63,709 nt of DNA from assembly GCF_003367505.1 (NCBI RefSeq), contig NZ_PXXX01000021.1, positions 1 through 63,709 of the forward strand, read 5' to 3'. Positions 38,066 through 45,846 of the stretch are shown piece after piece (positions within the stretch are counted from its first letter, which is position 1; each line of letters starts with the position of its first letter). The translations under genes and the position numbers were made by a program. Below the pieces are notes generated by a model, which saw only the letters and a list, made by a program, of their open reading frames with translations, did no database searches and was not told the origin of the DNA. Source of the DNA: Lysinibacillus capsici. GTDB taxonomy: Bacteria; Bacillota; Bacilli; Bacillales_A; Planococcaceae.

Positions 38066-38932
38066 TTAAACTTTCATTTTCGGATCTAATGCATCTCGTA
38101 ATCCATCCCCTAATAGGTTAATTCCAAGAACTGTTAATAAAATACAAATGCCTGAAAATGTTGCCATTTGGGGATTTAATACTAAAAAGTCTTTGCCATC
38201 TTTTAAAATACTGCCCCATGAAGCTGTCGGTGGTTGAACGCCTAATCCTAAAAAGCTAAGGGCAGCTTCTGAAATAATAGCGCCAGCTGTACTCATCGTT
38301 CCATAGACAATTAAAGGGGCTAAACAGTTCGGTAATATATGGCTAAAAATGATCCTCGTATGTGTAGCACCTAAAGAATGCGTTACTTCAACGAATTCTT
38401 CCTCTTTTACACTTAACACCTGTCCTCGAACAAGTCGTGCGAAACCTGGAATATTAGCAATACCAATCGCAACAATAACATTGACAAGTCCTTGCCCTAA
38501 TACCGTCATTAATGTAATAGCTAGTAATATAAATGGGAATGCGAAAAGACCATCCATTGTGCGCATAATAATGGAATCAATGCGTCCACCAAAATACCCT
38601 GCCACTAAGCCTAGCAGTGTGCCAAAAACAGCACCAAATAGCACCGCCGCAATTCCAACAATCATTGAGATTCGTGTACCGTAAACTAAGCGACTAAACA
38701 GATCACGGCCATAGTTATCTGTTCCTAATAAATGTCCTTCTGTATTCATCGGTAAAAACGATTTACCGACAATCATTTCATTCGGTGGATGGGTAGCAAT
38801 TAATGGGGCAAAAATAGCAACAATACCCATTAAAGTGACAATGATTAACCCAATTGTCGCTAATTTATTTTTTAGCAACTTGCGCAATAACGTATTTCTT
38901 TTTTTCGTTTCTTGGACGATTGCTTGAGTCAT
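38066..38932 (-). CDS. Dpp/Opp-type ABC permease (DppC-like, island system)
   Basis: A 288-residue permease with a short cytosolic N-terminus, first helix at about 24-46, [20 protein letters not shown] and the C-terminal [14 protein letters not shown]. The EAA-type loop contains [26 protein letters not shown] precedes the ATG, inside the tail of the preceding gene. Order B-C-D-F is canonical here, unlike in the first transporter locus. Confidence 0.9.
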   Translation of the reverse strand: MTQAIVQETKKRNTLLRKLLKNKLATIGLIIVTLMGIVAIFAPLIATHPPNEMIVGKSFLPMNTEGHLLGTDNYGRDLFSRLVYGTRISMIVGIAAVLFGAVFGTLLGLVAGYFGGRIDSIIMRTMDGLFAFPFILLAITLMTVLGQGLVNVIVAIGIANIPGFARLVRGQVLSVKEEEFVEVTHSLGATHTRIIFSHILPNCLAPLIVYGTMSTAGAIISEAALSFLGLGVQPPTASWGSILKDGKDFLVLNPQMATFSGICILLTVLGINLLGDGLRDALDPKMKV

Positions 38933-38934
38933 TG

Positions 38935-39897
38935 TTATTTTTTACCCCCATCCGATTCTAAATTGACCTTAGGATTAACCACTTTATAAAGTACATCGAC
39001 TACTAAGTTAACAAGCACAAAGATAAACGCAATGAAAATAACAGTACCTTGGACGACTACAAAGTCACGTTTATCAATGGCATCTACAATTAATCGACCC
39101 ATCCCAGGCCAACTAAAAATTGTTTCTGTTAAAACCGCTCCGCCCAGTAAATTAGAAATTTGCATTCCTAACACGGTTAAAATCGGTGTTAGCGCATTCT
39201 TAAATGCATGTTTACCAATTACTAAATATTCTTTAATACCTTTAGAACGAGCTGTTTTAATATAATCTTGCGAAATAACCTCTAACATACTTGAACGGGT
39301 AATCCGTGCAAATGTCGCCATTGGAATCGTTGCTAAAGCAAATGCTGGCAAAATTAAATGCTTCAAATAGGTCCACAGGCCATCGCTGATATTCCCCATC
39401 CCAGTTGCTGGGAACCAACCAAGGTTAACACTAAAGAATAAGACAAGCATGATGCCCAACCAGAAAATTGGCATAGATACACCAACTAATGACACAAGCA
39501 TTACAACATAATCAATGATGGTATTTTGCTTTCTCGCTGCAAATATTCCTGCTGGGATGCCAATCACGACTGCTATTAACAGCGCTGCCAATGCCAATAT
39601 CACTGTATTAGGGAACCTTTCGAGAATAAGTCCGATGACAGACTCACTATAAGAATAGGAATATCCTAAATTTAACTGTGCTAGATCTCCTACATATGAA
39701 ATAAATTGCGAAGGCATGGATTTATTTAATCCTAGCTCTTCTCTTAAATTCTCTACATCTTCTACACTCGCTTGTGGTCCAAGCATGACTGAAGCCGGGT
39801 CACCAGGAATCATTCGCGTAATAATAAAGACGATAATTCCTACTACTAGCAGTGTCGGGATGAGGTTAACTAATCTTTTTAAAATAAATGAGCCCAT
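38935..39897 (-). CDS. Dpp/Opp-type ABC permease (DppB-like, island system)
   Basis: A 320-residue permease with six predicted helices, beginning FILKRLVNLIPTLLVVGIIV and carrying MIPGDPASVM, QDYIKTARSKGI (EAA loop) and LLGGAVLTETIFSWPGMGR. AAGGAGGTCTTGCT precedes the ATG. It is the first gene of a minus-strand operon of about 6 kb reaching to the M20 gene, transcribed from the divergent region shared with the binding protein gene. Confidence 0.9.
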   Translation of the reverse strand: MGSFILKRLVNLIPTLLVVGIIVFIITRMIPGDPASVMLGPQASVEDVENLREELGLNKSMPSQFISYVGDLAQLNLGYSYSYSESVIGLILERFPNTVILALAALLIAVVIGIPAGIFAARKQNTIIDYVVMLVSLVGVSMPIFWLGIMLVLFFSVNLGWFPATGMGNISDGLWTYLKHLILPAFALATIPMATFARITRSSMLEVISQDYIKTARSKGIKEYLVIGKHAFKNALTPILTVLGMQISNLLGGAVLTETIFSWPGMGRLIVDAIDKRDFVVVQGTVIFIAFIFVLVNLVVDVLYKVVNPKVNLESDGGKK

Positions 39898-39925
39898 CTT
39901 AGCAAGACCTCCTTTTCATTATTAG

Positions 39926-39948
39926 AATCAGTGGTTCATATTGTGAAT
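39926..39948. promoter_or_regulatory. 23-bp element, copy 1 (dppB side)
   Basis: Contains GGTTCATATTGTGAA (39933-39947), a near-palindrome with TTCA/TGAA half-sites. The same element, AATCA-N2-GGTTCATATTGTGAA, is repeated at 40070, 144 nt away. The copy lies about 29 nt upstream of the minus-strand permease ATG. It is probably a regulator operator, with the island IclR protein the best candidate. Confidence 0.6.
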
Positions 39949-40069
39949 AAACACATAGTACACCACTTAATAATTGTTTGTAAATATATTTTTTTCTGAA
40001 TCTTTGTAATTTTATATTTACTTTCTATTTACAAGTGTGCTAATTTTAATCTCGAACCTACCATTTTTG

Positions 40070-40092
40070 AATCAACGGTTCATATTGTGAAA
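40070..40092. promoter_or_regulatory. 23-bp element, copy 2 (binding-protein side)
   Basis: The second copy of the element AATCA-N2-GGTTCATATTGTGAA, differing only in the two-base gap and the last base. It lies 25 nt upstream of the binding-protein ATG and just ahead of its AAGGAGG site, so it overlaps the 5' leader or promoter. Bound protein there would repress. Confidence 0.6.
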
Positions 40093-40116
40093 CAAAAACT
40101 AAGGAGGCTAGTGCAT

Positions 40117-41718
40117 ATGAAGAAATTAAACGTAAGAAAGTCTTTACTACTACTCTTTTTAACTTTACTAATTGGTGTTTTAGCTGCTTGTGGTGGAAAC
40201 ACTGAGAAAAGTACTACAACGGATGAAAAAGAGGGAGAAGCTACTTCTGGAGGCACATTAAATATTGGTTTGTCAGCCAATGCAAAAACATTTGATCCTA
40301 TCAAATATACAGGGGTTTATGAATCACAGGTGATGCGCCAAATGGGTGATACGTTAGTTGTTTATAACAAAGATCTATCTGATATCATCCCTTCGTTAGC
40401 AACTGAATGGAATGTATCAGAGGATATGTTAGTCTACACATTCAAATTACGCGAAGGTGTTAAATTCCAAAAAGGTCAGTATCAGGATGGCCGTGAAATG
40501 ACAGCTGAAGATGTGAAATACTCTTTAGAACGCTCTGCTAAAGAATCTGCTATGAATCGTTTAAGTGGTGTAACAGAAGTGAAAGTGTTATCGGAATATG
40601 AAGTAGAGATTCACTTAGCTACACCAAATGCTGCCCTACTTGCTATGCTAACGGATGCAGGGAATATTATTATTCCAAAAGAAGAAGTTGAAGGATGGGG
40701 CGATAATTTTTCTGAACACTTTGTTGGTACAGGTCCATTCCAACTAACAGAATGGAAAAAAGACCAAGAAGTAAAATTAGTTCGTCACGATAATTACTGG
40801 GGCGATAAGCCAAATGTCGATAACTTAACAATGAAGTTTATCTCCGATCAAAATATGATGACAAACGCATTACGTTCTGGTGATATTGATATTGCCATGG
40901 ACGTTAAAGGTCAAAACCGAGAAATCATCAACCAAGATAGTAACCTTGAGCTTTTAACAAATCCAGGTCTATCGATTGTTTATCTTGATCTTAATAACAA
41001 AGTAGGTCCAACTGCTGACAAACGCGTTCGTGAAGCGATTTATATGGCAACAAATGTAGAGGAAATTATTTCTGGCGTTAACCAATGGGGTGGCGGCGAT
41101 GTTTCTTATTTACCATTACCACCTGGTTCATGGGGATATGATAAATCGTTAGTTGATATGGTACCAAAATATAATCCAGAAGAAGCAAAAAAATTACTAG
41201 CAGAGGCTGGTTACGCTGATGGCTTCAAGACAGAGATTTTCGTATCAGAAGCACGTGTTCCTTACGCAACGATTTTCCAAAGTCAGTTAAAGAAGAACTT
41301 AAATATTGATGTGGAAATAAAAGTGCTTGAATGGGGTACTTACAGTGATACTGTGGCAAAGGGTAATGCGCCAATGAATATTGGTGGCTGGACTTGGTAC
41401 CCAGATCCTTATTTCTTCCTTTATCAATTATTCCACACAAATCAAATTGGTGCGTTAGGAAATGGTAAAGGCTACAGCAATCCAGAAGTGGATAAATTAT
41501 TAGAACGCGCCGTATCAGAAACAGTAGTGCAAGAAGAACGTGCAAAATTATACCAAGAAGCATTAAAGCTGATTTTAGCGGATGTTCCTCGTATTGAATT
41601 AGAGGCAACACAAACGGTTGCAGGTGTAAACAAAAAAGTACAGGGCTTTGAGGTTTCTGCTGATAACTCCGTACAAATTGTGCATCCAAATGGTACAAAC
41701 GTATCCATTACTAAATAA
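40117..41718 (+). CDS. ABC transporter substrate-binding lipoprotein (SBP family 5, island system)
   Basis: A 533-residue lipoprotein. The signal peptide ends at lipobox LAAC (about residues 19-22 from this start), followed by a Thr/Glu-rich linker. Family 5 motifs include GTGPFQLTEWKKDQ, REAIYMATNVEEII and GGWTWYPDPYFFLYQLF. The start is the ATG at 40117 with AAGGAGG 9 nt upstream; the longer frame from 40087 is unlikely. It delivers the ligand to the divergent permeases. The two amidohydrolase genes and aroM follow on the same strand, so the imported compound probably feeds them. Confidence 0.9.
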   Translation: MKKLNVRKSLLLLFLTLLIGVLAACGGNTEKSTTTDEKEGEATSGGTLNIGLSANAKTFDPIKYTGVYESQVMRQMGDTLVVYNKDLSDIIPSLATEWNVSEDMLVYTFKLREGVKFQKGQYQDGREMTAEDVKYSLERSAKESAMNRLSGVTEVKVLSEYEVEIHLATPNAALLAMLTDAGNIIIPKEEVEGWGDNFSEHFVGTGPFQLTEWKKDQEVKLVRHDNYWGDKPNVDNLTMKFISDQNMMTNALRSGDIDIAMDVKGQNREIINQDSNLELLTNPGLSIVYLDLNNKVGPTADKRVREAIYMATNVEEIISGVNQWGGGDVSYLPLPPGSWGYDKSLVDMVPKYNPEEAKKLLAEAGYADGFKTEIFVSEARVPYATIFQSQLKKNLNIDVEIKVLEWGTYSDTVAKGNAPMNIGGWTWYPDPYFFLYQLFHTNQIGALGNGKGYSNPEVDKLLERAVSETVVQEERAKLYQEALKLILADVPRIELEATQTVAGVNKKVQGFEVSADNSVQIVHPNGTNVSITK

Positions 41719-41781
41719 TTAAACTTGAAAAGTGGAGATACCAGTCTCCGCTTTTCTCTTCATAAGGAGAGATTTGACCCG

Positions 41782-42852
41782 ATGACACGCTATATAAATG
41801 GACTTGTTTTTAATTCTGAGACTCGTAGCTTTAATAAGCAATCTTTTCAAGTGCAAGGGCAATACTTTGAACCCGCTACTCATTCACCTGAAACAGAGTT
41901 GGATTTAGATGGCTACTATATTACACCAGGTTTTATCGATAGCTGCTCACAAATCGGTCTAGCTGAAATAGGGATTCGTTGGGAAGGTGATGATAGCTAT
42001 GAATTTGACTCACATTTGCAATACTCTGTAGTTGATGGCATATACCCATTTGATACTGCTTTTCAAAAAGCTGTTTCTCATGGGGTGACTGCATCTCATA
42101 TTGTTCCCTCTCCTAAAAGCTTGATAGGTGCAAAAACGGCTATTATTCACCATACACATACAACGGTTGATGAAATGGTTATTTCAAAAGATGTGGCTTA
42201 TTCCTTCTCTATTGGACATCAGGCAAAAAGTACTTTTTTCGCTGAAAAGAAAAAACCACTCACTCGTATGGGCATCGCCAAAATTTTAAGAGAAACATTA
42301 CAACAAATTCAGCAACAGGAGCCGTCCATTACGAAAATCGTTATTCGAGCGCACAAAGCCGTTGATCTTGAATTCATTAGCCGCCTTCAACAAGAATTTG
42401 GGTCAATTTTTGATTTTCATATTATCCATGGCACTGAAATTACATTCCTTCATGAAACATCCTTTAATACGGTTATAGCTGGTCCTACATTTCGATATAT
42501 TGAGCACAATGAGATGATGGCACTATCACCCAAACTGTATCATCAACTGTATAAGAACAATATTCCATTCGTTTTTTGTACGGATCATCCTGTTAGTAGC
42601 ACCTCGCATCTAACATTAGAAGGATGCTTAGCTGTAAGAGAAGGTATGGCACGCCAGGACGTGCTATATGCTCTGACAACCGGGGCTGCAAATTTTCTAG
42701 GGATTGCCCATAAAACAGGTGCTATTCGTGATGGTCTTCTTGCTGATTTTGTTATTTGGGATAAGCATCCATTAAATTTAGATGCCCAGGTTGTCGCAAC
42801 CTATATTAAAGGAACAAAAGTTTATGCACGGGAAGAAGGGTTTACACAATGA
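41782..42852 (+). CDS. amidohydrolase-like protein lacking the HxH metal motif
   Basis: A 356-residue protein similar in plan to imidazolonepropionase-like amidohydrolases and to the next gene. At the first metal site, where these enzymes have DxHxH, it reads FIDSCSQIG, so both histidines are missing. Later positions remain: IRAHKAV, FHIIHGTE and FCTDHPVSS. It is therefore probably unable to bind metal normally, and may be an inactive partner of the downstream enzyme or have changed chemistry. The ATG at 41782 has AAGGAGAG upstream. It overlaps the next gene by ATGA. Confidence 0.75.
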   Translation: MTRYINGLVFNSETRSFNKQSFQVQGQYFEPATHSPETELDLDGYYITPGFIDSCSQIGLAEIGIRWEGDDSYEFDSHLQYSVVDGIYPFDTAFQKAVSHGVTASHIVPSPKSLIGAKTAIIHHTHTTVDEMVISKDVAYSFSIGHQAKSTFFAEKKKPLTRMGIAKILRETLQQIQQQEPSITKIVIRAHKAVDLEFISRLQQEFGSIFDFHIIHGTEITFLHETSFNTVIAGPTFRYIEHNEMMALSPKLYHQLYKNNIPFVFCTDHPVSSTSHLTLEGCLAVREGMARQDVLYALTTGAANFLGIAHKTGAIRDGLLADFVIWDKHPLNLDAQVVATYIKGTKVYAREEGFTQ

Positions 42853-43991
42853 TTATTTATCATCATGCAAAGTTTCATACAGTCAATGAGCAGAACGATA
42901 CTTGTGAACAGTTATGGATCGAAGATGGGCGTATTGTCTATATTGGACCAGCCAAAGAATTTCCCCCACAAGCAGAGCTAGTTGATCTACAGGGAGCTTA
43001 TGTTACACCAGGATTAATTGATATTCATGCACATGTCGGAACATGGGCTGAAGTCACTGAAGACATTAATGATGCCAATGAATATAGCGAACCCTTTACA
43101 CCTCTTATGCACGCTTTAGACAGTGTAGATATCCGACACTTTTCCTTTCAACATGCGTTAGAAGGGGGCGTAACCACTGTGCAAACTGGGCCAGGTAGTG
43201 CCAATGTCATAGGTGGTATTTGGAGCATTCTTAAAACAGCAGGACCTACCCTTTCCTCTCGTGTTTTATTAGAGCGGAGCGGTTTAAAGGGGGCCCTAGG
43301 GGAAAATCCGAAAAACGTCTTTGGCAATCAGTATAAGCGCAAGCCGATGACTCGTATGGCCATTGCACAGCTTTTACGAGATGGTTTCCAACGTGCAAGT
43401 CAACTCAATGAACAACAACAAACTGAGCAAATTAAAGAAAATGCTGAGTTACGCCCGTTTATTGAAGTACTTCGAGGCGACATGCCACTTCGCCTTCACT
43501 GCCATAGAGCAGATGACATTATGACAGCAATTAGAATTGCCAAAGAATTTAATGTGAAGCTTCATTTAGAGCACTGCACAGAAGGCTATCTCATTGTGGA
43601 TGCCGTTAAAGAAAGTGGATTCCATGCAACGCTTGGGCCCTATATGTTAACGCCATCTAAATACGAAACGCGTCATTCTACACCAGCAATTGCTGCCGTT
43701 TTTAAAGAACATAATATTCCATTTGCTATCATGACAGATCATCCATTTGTACCAATTCAATACTTAAAGTATTGTGCCACAGAAGCGATTCGTTATGGTT
43801 TAGATGAAGACACAGCCCTCAAAAGTATTACGATCAATGCAGCTAAGCTTGTACAGCTTGATCACCGCATTGGCAGCCTTGAGGAAGGCAAAGATGCTGA
43901 TTTTGTTGTTTGGTCGCACCCTATTTTTGAAACAGAAGCAAAGGTTTTACAAACTTATGTAAATGGACAAAAATATTACGAAGCGGAGTGA
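42849..43991 (+). CDS. amidohydrolase (imidazolonepropionase-like)
   Basis: A 380-residue metal-dependent hydrolase. First-strand metal site LIDIHAHVGTW is intact; others are LRLHCHRADD, LHLEHCTEGY and MTDHPFVP. GGVTTVQTGPGSANVIGG follows the first metal site, as in imidazolonepropionase-related enzymes. It would hydrolyse a cyclic amide or similar C-N bond. It is coupled by ATGA to the preceding metal-site-deficient relative and by a short overlap region to aroM. The substrate is unknown; it need not be a histidine-pathway intermediate because no hut gene is nearby. Confidence 0.8.
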   Translation: MIIYHHAKFHTVNEQNDTCEQLWIEDGRIVYIGPAKEFPPQAELVDLQGAYVTPGLIDIHAHVGTWAEVTEDINDANEYSEPFTPLMHALDSVDIRHFSFQHALEGGVTTVQTGPGSANVIGGIWSILKTAGPTLSSRVLLERSGLKGALGENPKNVFGNQYKRKPMTRMAIAQLLRDGFQRASQLNEQQQTEQIKENAELRPFIEVLRGDMPLRLHCHRADDIMTAIRIAKEFNVKLHLEHCTEGYLIVDAVKESGFHATLGPYMLTPSKYETRHSTPAIAAVFKEHNIPFAIMTDHPFVPIQYLKYCATEAIRYGLDEDTALKSITINAAKLVQLDHRIGSLEEGKDADFVVWSHPIFETEAKVLQTYVNGQKYYEAE

Positions 43992-43996
43992 GCGCA

Positions 43997-44668
43997 ATGC
44001 AACATTCGAAAATTGCCGTTGTAACAATTGGTCAGGCACCTCGTAAAGATATGGCTGAGGATATACAGCAATTAAGAGAAGCAGGTTTACATGTTCATGA
44101 ATTCGGTGTACTTGATTCACTATCCTCAGAGGAAATTGCTACACTTTCGCCTTCTCTTGAGGACTCAGATGTTTTAGTGACACTTCTTACCAATGGTCGA
44201 CAAGTAAAGCTCAGTAAACAAAAGCTCATGCCTTATATTCAAAGCTGCATTGATGATCTACATGAATTCACTTGGATACTACTTATGTGTACAGGAGATT
44301 TTACGAATAAATTATCCTATAAAAATCTTTTACTACCTGATCGTATGATGACTAATTTAGTGAAGGGCTTACATACAGAATTAGCCATTGGTTTAATAGG
44401 CCCCGAACCCGAACAACATCGAACGGTTGCAGAGAAATGGCAAAAAGCACAGTTCGATGTAACTTTTTCAGCAAGCTCCCCATACCACTTTGATAACCAA
44501 CATTTATTGTCAAAAGCACAACAATTAGAAGAGCAAGGAGCCGATTTGCTTATTCTTGATTGTATGGGCTATTCCACAACAATGAAAAACATGATTAAAG
44601 ATCAACTCACTATCCCCATCATCGTCCCTCGAGAAGCGGTTTTTACAATTTTAAAAGCCATTTGTTAA
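43997..44668 (+). CDS. AroM-family protein
   Basis: About 223 residues of the AroM family, starting KIAVVTIGQAPRKDM, characteristic of AroM. AroM has no firm biochemical role. Two Cys positions, LLMCTGDF and LILDCMGYS, lie where Asp/Glu/hydantoin racemases have their catalytic pair, so racemase-like activity is possible. I prefer the ATG at 43997 (GGAG 8 nt upstream); a GTG at 43988 overlapping the previous stop is an alternative. Last gene of the plus-strand half of the island, followed by a terminator. Confidence 0.82.
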   Translation: MQHSKIAVVTIGQAPRKDMAEDIQQLREAGLHVHEFGVLDSLSSEEIATLSPSLEDSDVLVTLLTNGRQVKLSKQKLMPYIQSCIDDLHEFTWILLMCTGDFTNKLSYKNLLLPDRMMTNLVKGLHTELAIGLIGPEPEQHRTVAEKWQKAQFDVTFSASSPYHFDNQHLLSKAQQLEEQGADLLILDCMGYSTTMKNMIKDQLTIPIIVPREAVFTILKAIC

Positions 44669-44673
44669 TAGAA

Positions 44674-44705
44674 GAAAAGGTCACTTCTGATTCAGTGACC
44701 TTTTC
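44674..44705. terminator. terminator at the right edge of the island
   Basis: Stem GAAAAGGTCACT with AGTGACCTTTTC, followed by T/C-rich sequence on the plus strand and A/T on the other, between aroM and the convergent small gene. Confidence 0.8.
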
Positions 44706-44714
44706 CCCTATTCG

Positions 44715-45032
44715 CTAGACACGTTTGTTGAAATAAGGAAGCTGCTCAACGAATGCCTTCGTATCATCATCTCCATATTCATGAACAAGTGCATAGATTT
44801 TCATTAATCTTTTATCTATTTCATCATTTTCTCTGTCTTGGTGATACTGTATATACGGTAACTGTGCACGCCATGCATTCGAAATTTCTAACAGTTGCAT
44901 TTGCTGAAAGATTCTCTCAAATACATCTAATGCCTGTCGATCTACATTGAGTTCGAAATTCCATGGTCCTGCATAGGGGTTGGTATAATACGTTCTATTG
45001 GCAAGTGAAAAATATACGCGCTGACGATCCAT
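44715..45032 (-). CDS. hypothetical protein
   Basis: A 105-residue soluble, charged protein (YFSLANRTYYTN, LPYIQYHQDRENDEID) that I do not recognise. It is mostly predicted helical after the first 30 residues and has no Cys. An AAAAAAGGAGTG ribosome binding site precedes the ATG, and the gene lies between two terminator-like regions, so it is real. It sits at the junction of the island and the conserved yidD segment; no function is inferred. Confidence 0.7.
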   Translation of the reverse strand: MDRQRVYFSLANRTYYTNPYAGPWNFELNVDRQALDVFERIFQQMQLLEISNAWRAQLPYIQYHQDRENDEIDKRLMKIYALVHEYGDDDTKAFVEQLPYFNKRV

Positions 45033-45169
45033 CTTTACGATTCACTCCTTTTTCCATAGTATGGAGTGATAGGTGGGGTTTTATTCGCTTTTATGTCAAA
45101 CTTCCTTCACAATTAATAGGACCAGATAATTTATAATAGGTATGATGAATAAAGAACGGAGTGAATACT

Positions 45170-45316
45170 ATGAGTTTAACTACGCTCTTAATAGTCGCAG
45201 TTATCATCGTTATTTTAATCACCATTGCGACAATTATCAGTGTAAACCGTGCCTATGCCTTTAAACATACTGTTGATGAAAAACCGAAGCAAAACTATCA
45301 TCAAGAGGAAAATTAA
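45170..45316 (+). CDS. small membrane protein, YtzI-like
   Basis: A 48-residue protein: one helix (about residues 5-25, TTLLIVAVIIVILITIATII), then AYAFKHTVD and a charged tail. The AYAFKHTVD motif resembles the short YtzI proteins of Bacillus, but identity is uncertain. GGAG lies 8 nt before the ATG. It is followed after 29 nt by another small membrane protein and yidD, so the three are likely one operon. Confidence 0.6.
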   Translation: MSLTTLLIVAVIIVILITIATIISVNRAYAFKHTVDEKPKQNYHQEEN

Positions 45317-45345
45317 ATACCATTACTGAATTTGGAGTGAAAGAA

Positions 45346-45507
45346 ATGGGCGTACCTTTACCAATTATCATTATGATTGCGATGATGATGCTAATGTTTG
45401 GTGTTTCTGTCATTATCATTATGAAGAAAAAAAATAATATTTTTACACAAACAATTGATCCAAAGCCTGAACAACATACGTCTCAGCAAAAGGAAGAGCA
45501 ACGATGA
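45346..45507 (+). CDS. small single-pass membrane protein upstream of yidD
   Basis: A 53-residue protein with one Met/Ile-rich helix (about residues 5-26, [18 protein letters not shown]) and a charged C-terminal tail with Gln/Glu. TTTGGAGTG is upstream of the ATG. The stop overlaps the yidD ATG as ATGA, so it is translationally coupled to yidD. I do not recognise a family; a role with YidD in membrane insertion is possible. Confidence 0.65.
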   Translation: MGVPLPIIIMIAMMMLMFGVSVIIIMKKKNNIFTQTIDPKPEQHTSQQKEEQR

Positions 45508-45737
45508 AATACCCCTTTATTTGGCTCATCCAGTTTTATAGAAAGTTTATTTCACCTATGACGCCACCTACTTGTCGTTTTCATCCTACCTGTTCTTCTT
45601 ATGGGCTCGAAGCTTTTCAAAAGCACGGTGCATTCAAAGGCTTCCTCTTAACCATTACACGTATATCCAAATGCCATCCATTTCATCCTGGTGGCTTTGA
45701 TCCTGTGCCTGAAAAATGGCCTTCGAAAAAGAATTAA
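45504..45737 (+). CDS. yidD: membrane protein insertion efficiency factor YidD
   Basis: A 77-residue YidD-family protein. [20 protein letters not shown] is the family opening and [13 protein letters not shown] and GGFDPVP complete it. YidD is small and membrane-associated through an amphipathic helix; it helps insertion by YidC. In E. coli yidD is next to yidC. B. subtilis YtjA in the same gene neighbourhood is the orthologue. It is translationally coupled to the small ORF upstream and ends at a terminator. Confidence 0.92.
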   Translation: MKYPFIWLIQFYRKFISPMTPPTCRFHPTCSSYGLEAFQKHGAFKGFLLTITRISKCHPFHPGGFDPVPEKWPSKKN

Positions 45738-45757
45738 TTTCGGAGGGCATTTTTTTC
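45717..45757 (+). terminator. terminator of the yidD operon
   Basis: A stem TGGCCTTCGAAA/TTTCGGAGGGCA with one mismatch overlaps the yidD 3' end, followed by eight or more T residues. Confidence 0.7.
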
Positions 45758-45805
45758 TTGTACTTTTTTAAGTTGTGCGTTATCATAATAACTGTTCTAA
45801 AAAAC

Positions 45806-45826
45806 AAATCGTAATGATTACTATTT
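45806..45826. promoter_or_regulatory. Zur box upstream of the zinc-binding lipoprotein
   Basis: AAATCGTAATGATTACTATT and one base more: the core TCGTAATGATTAC matches the Bacillus Zur consensus TCGTAATNATTACGA, differing only at the end of the second half. It lies 20 nt before the ATG, where Zn-Zur would block transcription. Confidence 0.85.
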
Positions 45827-45846
45827 AAGAGAGGTATCTTACTTAT

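Noticed and set aside
41782..42852. Pseudogene call for the first island amidohydrolase
   Set aside because: Good start site, full length and ATGA coupling to the next gene indicate a maintained gene.
42849..43991. Identification as HutI (imidazolonepropionase of histidine breakdown)
   Set aside because: No other hut genes are present and the context is a transporter and AroM; only superfamily-level similarity is claimed.
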